Shown piece after piece: positions 54,673-63,708 of a stretch of DNA of 64,000 bases. How positions within the stretch are numbered: the stretch's first letter is position 1; each line of letters begins with the position of its first letter. The position numbers and the translations under genes are program-made. Where the stretch lies: positions 2,728,001 to 2,792,000 of the forward strand of contig NZ_CP033906.1 in assembly GCF_003816055.1 (NCBI RefSeq). Direction: 5' to 3'. Below the pieces are notes generated by a model, which searched no databases, was not told the DNA's origin, and saw only the letters and a program-made list of their open reading frames with translations. The stretch is from Bacillus sp. FJAT-42376. Its GTDB lineage: Bacteria > Bacillota > Bacilli > Bacillales > Bacillaceae.

Positions 54673-55944
54673 TTAAATCCAGCCCCTGAATCTGCTGGCC
54701 TCGGCTGTTTTGCGAACGCCGACCATATAGGCTGCGAGTCTCATATCCACTCTTCTGTTCTGAGACGTTTCATAAATATTATTGAATGATTTCACCATTA
54801 CTTTTTCAAGCTTTTCTTCTACTTCCTCTTCGGTCCAATAATAGCCTTGATTATTTTGCACCCATTCAAAGTAAGAGACCGTTACTCCCCCCGCACTGGC
54901 CAGTACGTCAGGCACGAGCAAAACGCCGCGGTCGCTTAAAATTTGGGTCGCTTCAAGCGTAGTCGGGCCATTTGCTGCTTCCACAACAATGGACGCTCTG
55001 ATATTATGGGCGTTTTCTTCTGTAATCTGATTTTCTATTGCAGCCGGTACAAGAATATCGCAATCCAGCTCCAGAAGTTCTTTATTTGTAATTGTATCAT
55101 TGAAAAGTTTTGTTACGGTGCCGAAGCTGTCTCTTCGATCGAGAAGATAATCGATATCGAGTCCATCAGGATCATACAATCCGCCATATGCATCGGAAAT
55201 CCCGACTACTTTCGCTCCTGCATCGTGCATGAATTTAGACAGGAAACTTCCCGCATTGCCGAATCCCTGAACCACTACACGGGCTCCTTCAAGTGAAATC
55301 CCTTTCCGTTTTGCCGCTTCAAATATGCAAATCGTTACCCCTTTGGCTGTAGCCGATTCCCGGCCGTGAGAACCTCCGAGAACAAGGGGCTTGCCTGTAA
55401 TAAAACCTGGAGAATTAAATTCATCAATCCTGCTGTACTCATCCATCATCCAGGCCATAATTTGGGAATTGGTAAAAACATCCGGCGCCGGAATATCTTT
55501 GGTCGGTCCGACAATTTGACTGATCGCCCGAACATACCCCCGGCTCAAGCGCTCAAGCTCTCTGAAAGACATGTCCCGCGGATCGCAGACTATGCCGCCT
55601 TTCCCTCCGCCGTATGGCAAATCTACAATGCCGCACTTAAGACTCATCCAGATTGAAAGCGCTTTAACTTCGGTTTCCGTAACATTTGGATGAAAACGGA
55701 TTCCGCCTTTTGTTGGTCCGACTGCATCATTGTGCTGCGCACGGTAGCCCGTAAAAATTTTAACGGAACCATCGTCCATGCGGACAGGGATTTTCACAGT
55801 CATCATTCGAATTGGTTCTTTCAGCAGTTCGTACACTTCTTCAGGATAGCCCAGCTTCTCAAGGGCTTTATGTATCACCGTTTGGGTCGATTTTAACACA
55901 TCATGCTTGTCATGATTATTCTCGGTGTTTTTCTCGGCTACCAT
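54673..55944 (-). CDS. gudB: NAD-specific glutamate dehydrogenase GudB, intact form
   Basis: 423 residues. Catabolic conversion of glutamate to 2-oxoglutarate and ammonia. Substrate and catalytic segments GYRAQHNDAVGPTKGGIRFH, TETEVKALSIWMSLKCGIVDL, PYGGGKGGI with the catalytic Lys, and dinucleotide site VVQGFGNAGSF. The VKA triplet appears once, so the nine-base direct repeat that inactivates gudB in B. subtilis 168 is absent and the enzyme should be active. ATG at 55944 after AGGAGG. Own promoter. Confidence 0.96.
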   Translation of the reverse strand: MVAEKNTENNHDKHDVLKSTQTVIHKALEKLGYPEEVYELLKEPIRMMTVKIPVRMDDGSVKIFTGYRAQHNDAVGPTKGGIRFHPNVTETEVKALSIWMSLKCGIVDLPYGGGKGGIVCDPRDMSFRELERLSRGYVRAISQIVGPTKDIPAPDVFTNSQIMAWMMDEYSRIDEFNSPGFITGKPLVLGGSHGRESATAKGVTICIFEAAKRKGISLEGARVVVQGFGNAGSFLSKFMHDAGAKVVGISDAYGGLYDPDGLDIDYLLDRRDSFGTVTKLFNDTITNKELLELDCDILVPAAIENQITEENAHNIRASIVVEAANGPTTLEATQILSDRGVLLVPDVLASAGGVTVSYFEWVQNNQGYYWTEEEVEEKLEKVMVKSFNNIYETSQNRRVDMRLAAYMVGVRKTAEASRFRGWI

Positions 55945-55995
55945 AAGTAAACCTCCTAATGTCAATCAATTGATATAGACGGCCTTTCAGACAAT

Positions 55996-56023
55996 AGTAT
56001 ACACCTTCAATGTTGTTATGCAA
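55996..56023 (-). promoter_or_regulatory. Promoter of gudB
   Basis: TTGCAT (56018-56023), 16 bases, TATACT (55996-56001) on the minus strand, about 50 bases before the ATG. Confidence 0.6.
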
Positions 56024-56144
56024 AGACATAATGGCTGTTTTGAGGGGAAATTTTGACATAGAATTGCGAACGGTTCCAGCAGATTGAAATTTCGGATTGT
56101 AAAAATTTCCGGGACGTGCAGACGAGAAAGATCCCATTAAAAAT

Positions 56145-56186
56145 AAAAGCCGGAAAGTCCTTTGTTTAAAGGCTTTTCCGGCTTTT
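56145..56186 (-). terminator. Terminator of mecB
   Basis: AAAGCCGGAAAGTCC pairs with GGCTTTTCCGGCTTT with one slip around ten bases; T-run TTTTT on the minus strand is on the far side. It lies immediately after the mecB stop. Confidence 0.8.
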
Positions 56187-56189
56187 TCG

Positions 56190-56774
56190 CTAAAAATAAT
56201 AATTGAGCTGGCGAACCGCTTCATCTTCCATAATGAGCTTGCCATATTCATGGAGCCTGTGAAGGGTAAGTGTTGTCGAACTTCCGAATTCCGCCAGTAC
56301 AGCGATAACCGTTTCGATCTCGGCGGGTGCATAATCATCTAAATGAAGGAAGTATTTCTGATTATAGAAATAGACGGCTCCCTGAGTCAAACCTATAAGA
56401 TTCAATGCTTTAGACAACTGAATGAGATCCTCGAATGTTTGAAATTCATAGACAATGTCTATGCTCTCATCGAGTTTAACCTGCATTTCAATATAATCGT
56501 CTGCATATTCTTCCTCTTCTTCTTCTGTTTCTTCATTGCTTTTCGTTACAATAACTACCATCCCCTGAGCCTGGAGAGAAAACACTTCCACAGCAAGAGA
56601 TCCGTGAGCCTCAAAGCCAAGTTCAAGGCTTGCTTCATTCATCATATCTTTGAAGAGCTGATGCACCTTGAATGAATCCTTCCACAGGTCTTCCTTAGTC
56701 AGACCGCGATCCATAAGATCGTCAATCGTGAGAAATATCTTGATTTTGTTATAATTAAGGCGCTCCAAACGCAT
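56190..56774 (-). CDS. mecB: ClpC adaptor protein MecB (YpbH)
   Basis: 194 residues, MecA family: N-terminal target-binding part MRLERLNYNKIKIFLTIDDL, acidic linker (EETEEEEEEYADD, about 80-92), C-terminal ClpC-binding domain with VYEFQTFEDLIQLSKAL and DYAPAEIETVIAVLAEFG. Shorter linker than MecA and location next to ypbG favour the paralogue YpbH/MecB. AGGAGGG precedes the ATG. Confidence 0.92.
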   Translation of the reverse strand: MRLERLNYNKIKIFLTIDDLMDRGLTKEDLWKDSFKVHQLFKDMMNEASLELGFEAHGSLAVEVFSLQAQGMVVIVTKSNEETEEEEEEYADDYIEMQVKLDESIDIVYEFQTFEDLIQLSKALNLIGLTQGAVYFYNQKYFLHLDDYAPAEIETVIAVLAEFGSSTTLTLHRLHEYGKLIMEDEAVRQLNYYF

Positions 56775-56896
56775 CTCTTTCCCTCCTGCCGTAAAACCCT
56801 TACCATGTAATTATTGTATGATTTACAAGTAAGATGGTTCGTTATTTTGTTAACAGTTTACAACGGCATCGAAAAATAGACAAGTTTATTCCCTTG

Positions 56897-57814
56897 TTAT
56901 TGAGCAAGCTTCTCTTTCAGCCAGATCTCCCATTCATGATTGGAATCTCCAAGAAGAAAATCCTGATAATCATCCCTCTTGTCCTCTTCCATCAATTGGA
57001 AAGCGGTGCCGCCCAGTCCAATCTGAAGATCTGGAAATCTTTCCTTAAGAGTATTTACGGTTTCAAGAGTCCCATTAATATTTTTTGTTAACGTACATGA
57101 TAAAAAGAGGAATTTGGGACGCACCTCTTCCAATACAACAGGAAGATCGTTTTCTGCAATACTGGATCCTAAGTAAATGACTTCAAAACCTCTTCTCCGT
57201 AAAAACAGAGTAAAAATGAGCAAACCCATTTCATGCCATTCACCTGGTCCGCATACAGCAATGACCTTAGGGAGAAGTCCGTTCACCGGGAGGGTATGAA
57301 GAATCATTCCGATTCTGGACCTCAAAAAGGAGGTGGCAAAATGTTCATGGGCCGTCGTAATTTTTCCCTGCTCCCACAGATCCCCTACTTTGGCCAGAAC
57401 ATGTCCGAGTATATCAATCATTACCTTATCAATTGAATATAGACTGAAGGCCCGGTTCATCAGTTCATGAGCCAGATTTTCATCAAACGCCAGCAACGCT
57501 TTTAATAGGTCATCCATCAGCTCAACAGAACGGTCTGAAGTCTGTTCAGGTTCCAGTAAGCCATCATTGACCGGGAGACCGTTATTTTCAAGCAGATGAA
57601 CGGCCTGACTGATTGAAAAACCTTTATTCACCTTATTTATGAGCCATTTTAAAATCCGGATATGGTCTTCTGTATACAGCCGGTGGCCGGATTCATTCCG
57701 GACTGGAGCAATCATCTGATAGCGTCTTTCCCACGCTCTCAATGTACCGGGCTGAATCCCCAGCATTTTCGAAACCGCTTTAATATTATATTTACCTTCT
57801 TCTGGATTTGGCAT
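56897..57814 (-). CDS. MerR-type regulator with B12-binding domain (CarH/LitR-like)
   Basis: 305 residues from the ATG at 57814 (GGAGG upstream). N-terminal MerR winged helix: YNIKAVSKMLGIQPGTLRAWERRYQM-type (about 9-35) with HRLYTEDHIRIL. Middle four-helix bundle includes W-EQGKITTAH-EH, the Wx9EH motif of AdoCbl photoreceptors (residues ~168-179). C-terminal Rossmann-like domain has EWHEMG (ExHxxG cobalamin loop, ~213) then SSIAENDL and LGGTAF. The Wx9EH histidine and the lower-ligand histidine are both present, so it could bind adenosylcobalamin and respond to light like CarH. Located between mecB and ypbG, absent from this place in B. subtilis. No carotenoid or photolyase gene is adjacent, so targets are unknown. 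Over-long N-terminal frames to 57922 are rejected. Confidence 0.85.
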   Translation of the reverse strand: MPNPEEGKYNIKAVSKMLGIQPGTLRAWERRYQMIAPVRNESGHRLYTEDHIRILKWLINKVNKGFSISQAVHLLENNGLPVNDGLLEPEQTSDRSVELMDDLLKALLAFDENLAHELMNRAFSLYSIDKVMIDILGHVLAKVGDLWEQGKITTAHEHFATSFLRSRIGMILHTLPVNGLLPKVIAVCGPGEWHEMGLLIFTLFLRRRGFEVIYLGSSIAENDLPVVLEEVRPKFLFLSCTLTKNINGTLETVNTLKERFPDLQIGLGGTAFQLMEEDKRDDYQDFLLGDSNHEWEIWLKEKLAQ

Positions 57815-57914
57815 TGTCAATCCTCCATCACAGCACAATGACACATACATGCAAAAACTTCTTATCTGAATTATATCTAAATGAACACCTTGTGTAAACT
57901 TTGTATAAGTATTG

Positions 57915-58691
57915 TTAATCAACTTTTTTAGACGTTATGGTAATGAAATGTGCTTCTGAACGGGCTCCGAGCCGGAGTGGCAGCTGTGTAGTCCCATATC
58001 CATTGCTGATAAGGTGATCTCCAAACTCCTTCTTATGAAATTTCCCCTTTTCATATGGCCCAAAACCGAATAGACGGATCTGCCCGCCATGAGTGTGTCC
58101 TGATAATGCAAGCTGAATCCCAGAGCCCTTATCCAGCTGTCTTTCAATTTCCGGGTTATGGCAGAGTAGGATCCGGAAATCAGCCTCCTTCGATTTAAGT
58201 AAAGCAAGCTCCAGCCTGTCCCATTTAAATTTCAGCTCGCTCACTCCGACAAGCTGAACATTTCCGGGTTTGTCTTTTGCAATCGGGAACGAATCATTTT
58301 CCAGGAGAATAATCCGTTCTTCTTCCAGTACTTGCTTAAGTGCCGAAAGGCCGGCTTCCGGGTCATTATTCCCTAGCACCATAACGGTTTCTCCGTATGT
58401 CCTGAGCATGTTTAAATTTTTGCGGGTTCTTTCAAGCGGAACTCCTTTTTCCGTTAAATCCCCGCCTATGCAAATCAGGTCCGGTTTATGAGGCATCCGG
58501 TCCAGCAGCTTGCCTGATATCCTTCTTCTGTGTATGTCTGAAATAAAAAGAATACTCAGCTCTCCCTTCTCTAACGGGAAATTGCCATACTCCAGATGAA
58601 GGAAAGCGAGGCGGTTCTGATGTGCCTGCATAAACATATAGGCCAGCATAAAAAAGCCTGCCAGCACCACTCCCAAAAGTAATAATCCCAT
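57915..58691 (-). CDS. ypbG: Calcineurin-like phosphoesterase YpbG
   Basis: About 258 residues. One N-terminal membrane helix (about 2-20) then a metallophosphoesterase domain with metal-ligand boxes SDIHRRR, GGDLTEKG, GNNDPE, CHNPE and GHTHGGQ. Anchored, active domain orientation not determinable. AGGTGG precedes the ATG at 58691. Substrate unknown. Confidence 0.92.
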   Translation of the reverse strand: MGLLLLGVVLAGFFMLAYMFMQAHQNRLAFLHLEYGNFPLEKGELSILFISDIHRRRISGKLLDRMPHKPDLICIGGDLTEKGVPLERTRKNLNMLRTYGETVMVLGNNDPEAGLSALKQVLEEERIILLENDSFPIAKDKPGNVQLVGVSELKFKWDRLELALLKSKEADFRILLCHNPEIERQLDKGSGIQLALSGHTHGGQIRLFGFGPYEKGKFHKKEFGDHLISNGYGTTQLPLRLGARSEAHFITITSKKVD

Positions 58692-58710
58692 AAGACCACC
58701 TGACTTCTGC

Positions 58711-59169
58711 TTATTTGCTTTCGTAGAAAAGATTAATGTCAAATTCACTTTTCATGATTTGAAATACGGCCGTTCTTTTTTTCCAATGATAGGGCTGAGG
58801 CCACAGTTCGCCGCTTTTTCGGATGACCTCGCAGCGCAGTGTGTGAAATTCGGCTTCCGCTTTTTCTTCCTTTTTTTTAAAATATAGGGCCGTGGCATAG
58901 ATTCCTGCAATGGCCACAAGGAAATACAGATGAAATGATTCGTTTACAAATTGGGAAAGCACCTTGGATAAGCTGTTATCACTTGTCAGTACCACCGCTT
59001 TATAAAAGTAAAGCATAAAGGCAAGCACGCAAACAAACGCTGCAAGCTGGAAAGTCAGAACCTTTTGTTTCAATCGGTCAAATTTTCTCTTTTTCTCGAC
59101 CAGCCCCTGCAGCATTTTTTTTGTCGGTTCATCTGTAACGGGATCCAGTCCTTTAATCGCTTTTTCCAT
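58711..59169 (-). CDS. ypbF: DUF2663 membrane protein YpbF
   Basis: 152 residues with two membrane helices (about 41-60 and 78-96) between charged ends; the order and layout match YpbF. Cytoplasmic N-terminal helix MEKAIKGLDPVTDEPTKKML. AGGGTGAT upstream of the ATG. 19 bases before the ypbG ATG. Function unknown. Confidence 0.85.
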   Translation of the reverse strand: MEKAIKGLDPVTDEPTKKMLQGLVEKKRKFDRLKQKVLTFQLAAFVCVLAFMLYFYKAVVLTSDNSLSKVLSQFVNESFHLYFLVAIAGIYATALYFKKKEEKAEAEFHTLRCEVIRKSGELWPQPYHWKKRTAVFQIMKSEFDINLFYESK

Positions 59170-59240
59170 ATTATCACCCTGAATTCAGTCTTTCTTTATA
59201 CTTATTCGCCATAAAGACAGGGTATGTAATGACAGAGCTA

Positions 59241-59270
59241 AAAAAATCTCCGTTCACCTGAACGAAGATT
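59241..59270 (-). terminator. Terminator after ypbE
   Basis: AATCTTCGTTC pairs with GAACGGAGATT (G-U pairs) around four bases, followed by seven T on the minus strand; it begins at the ypbE stop. Confidence 0.8.
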
Positions 59271-59271
59271 A

Positions 59272-60042
59272 TCATTGCTTTAATGGAATTTCAAGTACTT
59301 GTCCGGCATAAACCTCATCAGCTGACAGCTGATTATAATCTTTAATAATCGCTTCTCCTTCTCTGCTTTTAAAATATTTCAGAGAAATGCGGAATAAGTT
59401 TTCATTCGGCTTTACGACATGTTCAACCACTCTGTCCGAGTTTGCTTTTTCATCGTCTCGTTCTGCTGATGGTTCTGCTTTTACAGCTGGTTCAGCACGC
59501 GTATCCGCTTTACCGGCCGGTTCAGAGGGAGCACTCTTTTTCTCCCCTCGGTCTGGGGAGGCTTCAGATGCACCTGTAGACGGTACCGGAGATTCCTGTT
59601 TTTCCTCTCGTTCTGAATCCTGTCCGGTAACAGGAAGAGAAGCAGCCAGATTGTCCGATTCGCTTTCCTGCCTGGCACCGCTGCTTTCTTCTTTTGGAGA
59701 TTCTGCCGGATCTGATCCTTCAGTGGACTTTCCATCCGTTTGATTGTTATCAATAATAATGGAGTCATAATCTTTTAGTTTCTGTCCATTGTCTACTGTC
59801 GTGCCGCCATCATAATAATAGGTGATAAATAGAAAAAGGACGGGCAGCAGAATAAAACACAGCGCCAGAAAGCTGATGAGAGGGTATTTAAGCTTCACTT
59901 TTTTCTTGCTGTCCTGAGTGCGTTTTCTGGATCGGTGGATTTCGGTTCTTGATGGATATTCTCCATTCCTGTCTTTCAAATCTGAAATGGATTGCTTTCT
60001 CGGACCTTCAGCATGTTCCGGAGAATACATTCGCTTTCTCAT
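59272..60042 (-). CDS. ypbE: LysM-domain membrane protein YpbE
   Basis: 256 residues. Basic cytoplasmic N terminus, one membrane helix (about 58-80, YPLISFLALCFILLPVLFLF), then a long outward Ser/Glu/Pro/Ala-rich linker (about 95-205) and a C-terminal LysM domain with ENLFRISLKYFKS and QVLEIPLKQ, which should bind peptidoglycan. The ATG at 60042 is 12 bases after GAGGTG, a long spacing; GTG at 60057 or the frame start at 60105 cannot be excluded. Confidence 0.85.
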   Translation of the reverse strand: MRKRMYSPEHAEGPRKQSISDLKDRNGEYPSRTEIHRSRKRTQDSKKKVKLKYPLISFLALCFILLPVLFLFITYYYDGGTTVDNGQKLKDYDSIIIDNNQTDGKSTEGSDPAESPKEESSGARQESESDNLAASLPVTGQDSEREEKQESPVPSTGASEASPDRGEKKSAPSEPAGKADTRAEPAVKAEPSAERDDEKANSDRVVEHVVKPNENLFRISLKYFKSREGEAIIKDYNQLSADEVYAGQVLEIPLKQ

Positions 60043-60046
60043 CGCG

Positions 60047-60643
60047 TTAAGATTCACCTCTATTAAGATACTTTTTCCTGATCTGGACGCCAAATATAAA
60101 ATCAATCAGAAAATGGGCAATGACGGTAGTAATCAGATTGCCGGTCAGATCATATAGGATACCTATCAGCAAACTAACCGCCGTAACCATAGAAAATAAA
60201 AGAATTTTAGATAAATAACGGATATGAAGGACAGAAAAAATAATGCTTGCCGCCGCCAAACCAAATTCGGTTTGCAGGACACCCCTGAACAGCCACTCTT
60301 CTGTCATAGCTATACATGCAGCCATCAGAGCGATATGGGGAATGGAGCAGCTTCTGAAAAGCTTCTCATTGATGCCCCCATCGTCATACCATTCAGCAGG
60401 AGCCGTTTTCACCATCACCCAGTTTGCGCCGATTACACCAGCTGCAAGACCGGCTCCGTATAAGATATCCGGTATATTAAAGCCTATTGTCTCTGCAGGC
60501 GCAAACATATTCCCAAGAAAGATGAAAGATGCCGCGAGTCCGGCAATGGCTAATATCAATTGAGTAAGGTACAGCTGCTGAATCATCTGGCGGTCTGACA
60601 GCGCATGAATCACATCATTTTGTTTTTTTAACAATCGGTTCAC
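60047..60643 (-). CDS. ypbD: CPBP intramembrane metalloprotease YpbD
   Basis: 198 residues, six or so membrane helices. CPBP (Abi/CAAX) motifs: TEEWLFRG (EExxxR, residue ~114), FSVLHIRY (~135) and AHFLIDF near the end. GTG start overlapping the recS coding end by 29 bases. Physiological substrate unknown. Confidence 0.92.
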   Translation of the reverse strand: MNRLLKKQNDVIHALSDRQMIQQLYLTQLILAIAGLAASFIFLGNMFAPAETIGFNIPDILYGAGLAAGVIGANWVMVKTAPAEWYDDGGINEKLFRSCSIPHIALMAACIAMTEEWLFRGVLQTEFGLAAASIIFSVLHIRYLSKILLFSMVTAVSLLIGILYDLTGNLITTVIAHFLIDFIFGVQIRKKYLNRGES

Positions 60644-62093
60644 TCACTTTAAACATCGTCATCAGCTCTTTTTTCCAATCGCCCGCTTCTTCAAAACAGG
60701 ATGATTGCCTTGTTTGGCCATAATAGGCAGATTCCTCAGCGCCGCAGTGGTCGCAGCAATATGAGGTGAAGGACGGATTTTCGCTTTTTTCACCGAAATG
60801 AGCCAAAATTCCACTTCTTCTGCAAGCATCTGTCGAATACCATTTTATCATATCCCTTAGCTTTTCGGTCTTATTTTGGTGACGCTCCTGAATTTTCTTC
60901 CAGATTTCTGCGGTTTTTTCATTCAGCCCGAGTCCCTTTAATTTTTCTGCATGGTGAAGGATAAACCGTTCATGGGTCTCCTCAATTTCGATCTTATATG
61001 TACCGGAATCCAGTGAAGATAGATAGGCTTGAAGTTCATCGAATGCGGGCAGTTCTCTTTCAATCATAAAGAACGGGAGCTGCACATCCTCTTGATCATA
61101 TAAAGTGACCGCAATAGCAGGGAGTCCATCGCGTCCGGCTCTTCCGGTTTCCTGCATATAGGCGTCCATCCTGGCCGGCATATGAAAATGGATGACATAC
61201 CGGATATTATTTTTATTCACGCCCATGCCGAATGCACTTGTGCAGCAGACCATATCCAGCTGGCCATTTATAAACTGCTGCTGAATGAGCATCCGCTGCT
61301 CATTTTCCATTCCTCCATGGTAATAAGCCACGTTCCCGGACGTTTTCTCTTTAAGAAAAGAAGCGATCTTTTCTGTCCATTGCCTGCTGGCGCAGTAAAT
61401 AATTCCCGGCCCCTCCAGATGTCCGGCAAGCTCTGAAAGCTGACTCATTTTATCCTCGAGCCCTTCTGTTCTTTTGACCACTAAAGCGATATTCGGCCTG
61501 TTGACCGAATGTAAGTGCAGCGCAGGATCAGCCAGTTCCAGCGAAGATTGAATATCCTCTAATACCTCTTTTGTTGCCGTGGCAGTCATAGCTAAACACG
61601 GCGCATCATTTAACTCCGCTCTTGCTTTTCCGATTAGCGAATAATCGGGCCGGAAATCGTGCCCCCATTGTGAAATACAGTGGGCTTCATCCACAACAAA
61701 TAATGAAATATCAATTTTCTTAAGGGCATTTAATATCCATTCACTGCTCAGGCTTTCAGGAGAGAGAAAAATAAACCGGTACTCAGAAAGATGATGCAAG
61801 GCAATCCGCCTTTCTTCATAAGGCAAAAAGCTGTTCAGAGCAATAACCCTTTTTTCCCCGTTTATTTTTAATTGAGCGGCCTGATCCTCCATTAGCGCAA
61901 GCAGCGGGGAGATGATAATGACAGTCCCCCTCATTACGTAGCCGGGAAGCTGATAGCAAAGGGACTTCCCTCCTCCGGTCGGAAGCATCGCGATCACATC
62001 TCTGCCAGCTAGTAGATCTTGGATGATTTCCTTTTGACCTTCCCGGAACGTATCATGTCCAAAAAATTTTTTTAAGACCTCTTGAATATCCAT
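60615..62093 (-). CDS. recS: RecQ-family helicase RecS (short form)
   Basis: 492 residues. Walker A LPTGGGKSLCYQLPG near residue 48, DEAH box VVDEAHCISQWGHDFRPDY near 146, motif VI YMQETGRAGRDG near 320, zinc-binding cysteines CRRSG... YCCDHC near the end; no HRDC domain, so this is the short paralogue (B. subtilis ypbC/recS), not the longer recQ. ATG at 62093 follows GAGGTG; the longer frame to 62156 overlaps ypbB. Part of ypbB-recS-ypbD-ypbE. Confidence 0.96.
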   Translation of the reverse strand: MDIQEVLKKFFGHDTFREGQKEIIQDLLAGRDVIAMLPTGGGKSLCYQLPGYVMRGTVIIISPLLALMEDQAAQLKINGEKRVIALNSFLPYEERRIALHHLSEYRFIFLSPESLSSEWILNALKKIDISLFVVDEAHCISQWGHDFRPDYSLIGKARAELNDAPCLAMTATATKEVLEDIQSSLELADPALHLHSVNRPNIALVVKRTEGLEDKMSQLSELAGHLEGPGIIYCASRQWTEKIASFLKEKTSGNVAYYHGGMENEQRMLIQQQFINGQLDMVCCTSAFGMGVNKNNIRYVIHFHMPARMDAYMQETGRAGRDGLPAIAVTLYDQEDVQLPFFMIERELPAFDELQAYLSSLDSGTYKIEIEETHERFILHHAEKLKGLGLNEKTAEIWKKIQERHQNKTEKLRDMIKWYSTDACRRSGILAHFGEKSENPSFTSYCCDHCGAEESAYYGQTRQSSCFEEAGDWKKELMTMFKVSEPIVKKTK

Positions 62094-62100
62094 TTGCCAT

Positions 62101-63141
62101 TCACCTCTTTGCTCCTGCCATTCCAAGCCTGATCTGAAAGTAGCTATAGTTCCCATCCAAGTGGTCTTTGATTTTTTTCAGCTGTTTCGTTTTCAGCTGT
62201 CTGACGGCCAGCAGGATTTCTTCCTTTTCAGAAGGAAGAATATAGGGAGTCAGATCAAAATGCGCATCATGCATGGCGATTTCTACTATATGGTCTTCTA
62301 TGGTACTTTGCTTTAGGTTTCTGATTCTGCCTGCAGATTCCTTGTCGATACCCTGCAGAAGCAAACGATGTGTTCTTTTGGCTGATTGAGTGAGGGGCAG
62401 GGCATAAGACTGCTCCTCTGTTTTCAGCATTGATAAAAGAGGGAACGTTTCAGATGTACACCGCTCAAGAAGCCCGTGCATCAGACCCCAGAAACAAATC
62501 TCTAAATACACAGAATCTCTGTCAAGCCTGTCTTCCAGCTGCATATATGTCAGCCCCGCACGGGATGGAGTTGTGAGGCGGAATACAAACAGCTCAGCCA
62601 GGAAATCCTCTTTATCCGATAAAAAAAGTTCCAGCTCTTTATATAATCGCGAAGAGAGTTCCGATTTGCTCACATTGCTGGATAATACAAACTTTTTCAC
62701 CCATAATTGCGCCTCATCGTCAGCGGTAATAGGAAGAAAACGGGATTGCTTATGAATCAAATGGGTAATGGTCTGAACGAGAAGCGACAATTTCGTCCAA
62801 GCCTCTCTCGCCTCTTTACCAAATTTCCAGCTGTTCAATTCAGATGGAACCGGCATAATGGATAGGTTTTTTTTCAGAACCTCTTTGCCTTGTCCGGTAA
62901 GAATTCCCTTCTCATTGATGAGCCCTTCCATCTTTAGGCTTTTGCATGCCTCTTCAATTTTATCCCGGCTGATTTGCGGGAATAGGGAAAAGAATCCTGT
63001 GAGTTCAAACAGCTGCATATCCTGAAGTGTTTGGGATGTTTTTTTTCCTCTCAGCAAATGATAAATGGCTGAAAAAGACCTTTCCCCGTTGAACCGGTCC
63101 AGACACAAAAGAGAAATATATGAATATCCTGTCACGATCAT
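62101..63141 (-). CDS. ypbB: Helix-turn-helix domain protein YpbB
   Basis: 346 residues, soluble. Recognisable by its position just upstream of recS and by the family sequence LLRGKKTSQTLQDMQLFELTGF with C-terminal helical region LKQSTIEDHIVEIAMHDAHF, the RecQ-C-like helix-turn-helix end. GGGTG seven bases before the ATG. Probably works with RecS; function not established. Confidence 0.88.
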   Translation of the reverse strand: MIVTGYSYISLLCLDRFNGERSFSAIYHLLRGKKTSQTLQDMQLFELTGFFSLFPQISRDKIEEACKSLKMEGLINEKGILTGQGKEVLKKNLSIMPVPSELNSWKFGKEAREAWTKLSLLVQTITHLIHKQSRFLPITADDEAQLWVKKFVLSSNVSKSELSSRLYKELELFLSDKEDFLAELFVFRLTTPSRAGLTYMQLEDRLDRDSVYLEICFWGLMHGLLERCTSETFPLLSMLKTEEQSYALPLTQSAKRTHRLLLQGIDKESAGRIRNLKQSTIEDHIVEIAMHDAHFDLTPYILPSEKEEILLAVRQLKTKQLKKIKDHLDGNYSYFQIRLGMAGAKR

Positions 63142-63289
63142 TATGAATCACCCGCACTTTGCAAAAGCATTTTCTCCATTTATATTCTAGCAGATTTTTC
63201 ACAAACCGGAGACGTTTAAAGCTCCTGCAAAAGGGTATTGTAAGAACGGGAAATGCAGATATGATAAGTATTCTCAATGGATTTTTTTA

Positions 63290-63318
63290 TTGAAATGTTC
63301 ATACAACATCTATACAAT
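63290..63318 (+). promoter_or_regulatory. Sigma-A promoter of fer
   Basis: TTGAAA (63290-63295), 17 bases, TACAAT (63313-63318). Leader of about 85 bases before the fer ATG. Confidence 0.7.
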
Positions 63319-63354
63319 AGGTATAAGTTAAGGACTTCACATCCGGAACACTGA

Positions 63355-63657
<303 letters not shown>

Positions 63658-63663
63658 AAACAC

Positions 63664-63702
63664 TAAAAATCCCCCGGCTTAATCAGGCCGGGGGATTTTT
63701 TT
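63664..63702. terminator. Bidirectional terminator between convergent fer and ribU
   Basis: AATCCCCCGGC pairs perfectly with GCCGGGGGATT around eight bases; T-runs on both sides. Confidence 0.9.
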
Positions 63703-63708
63703 ATAGGA

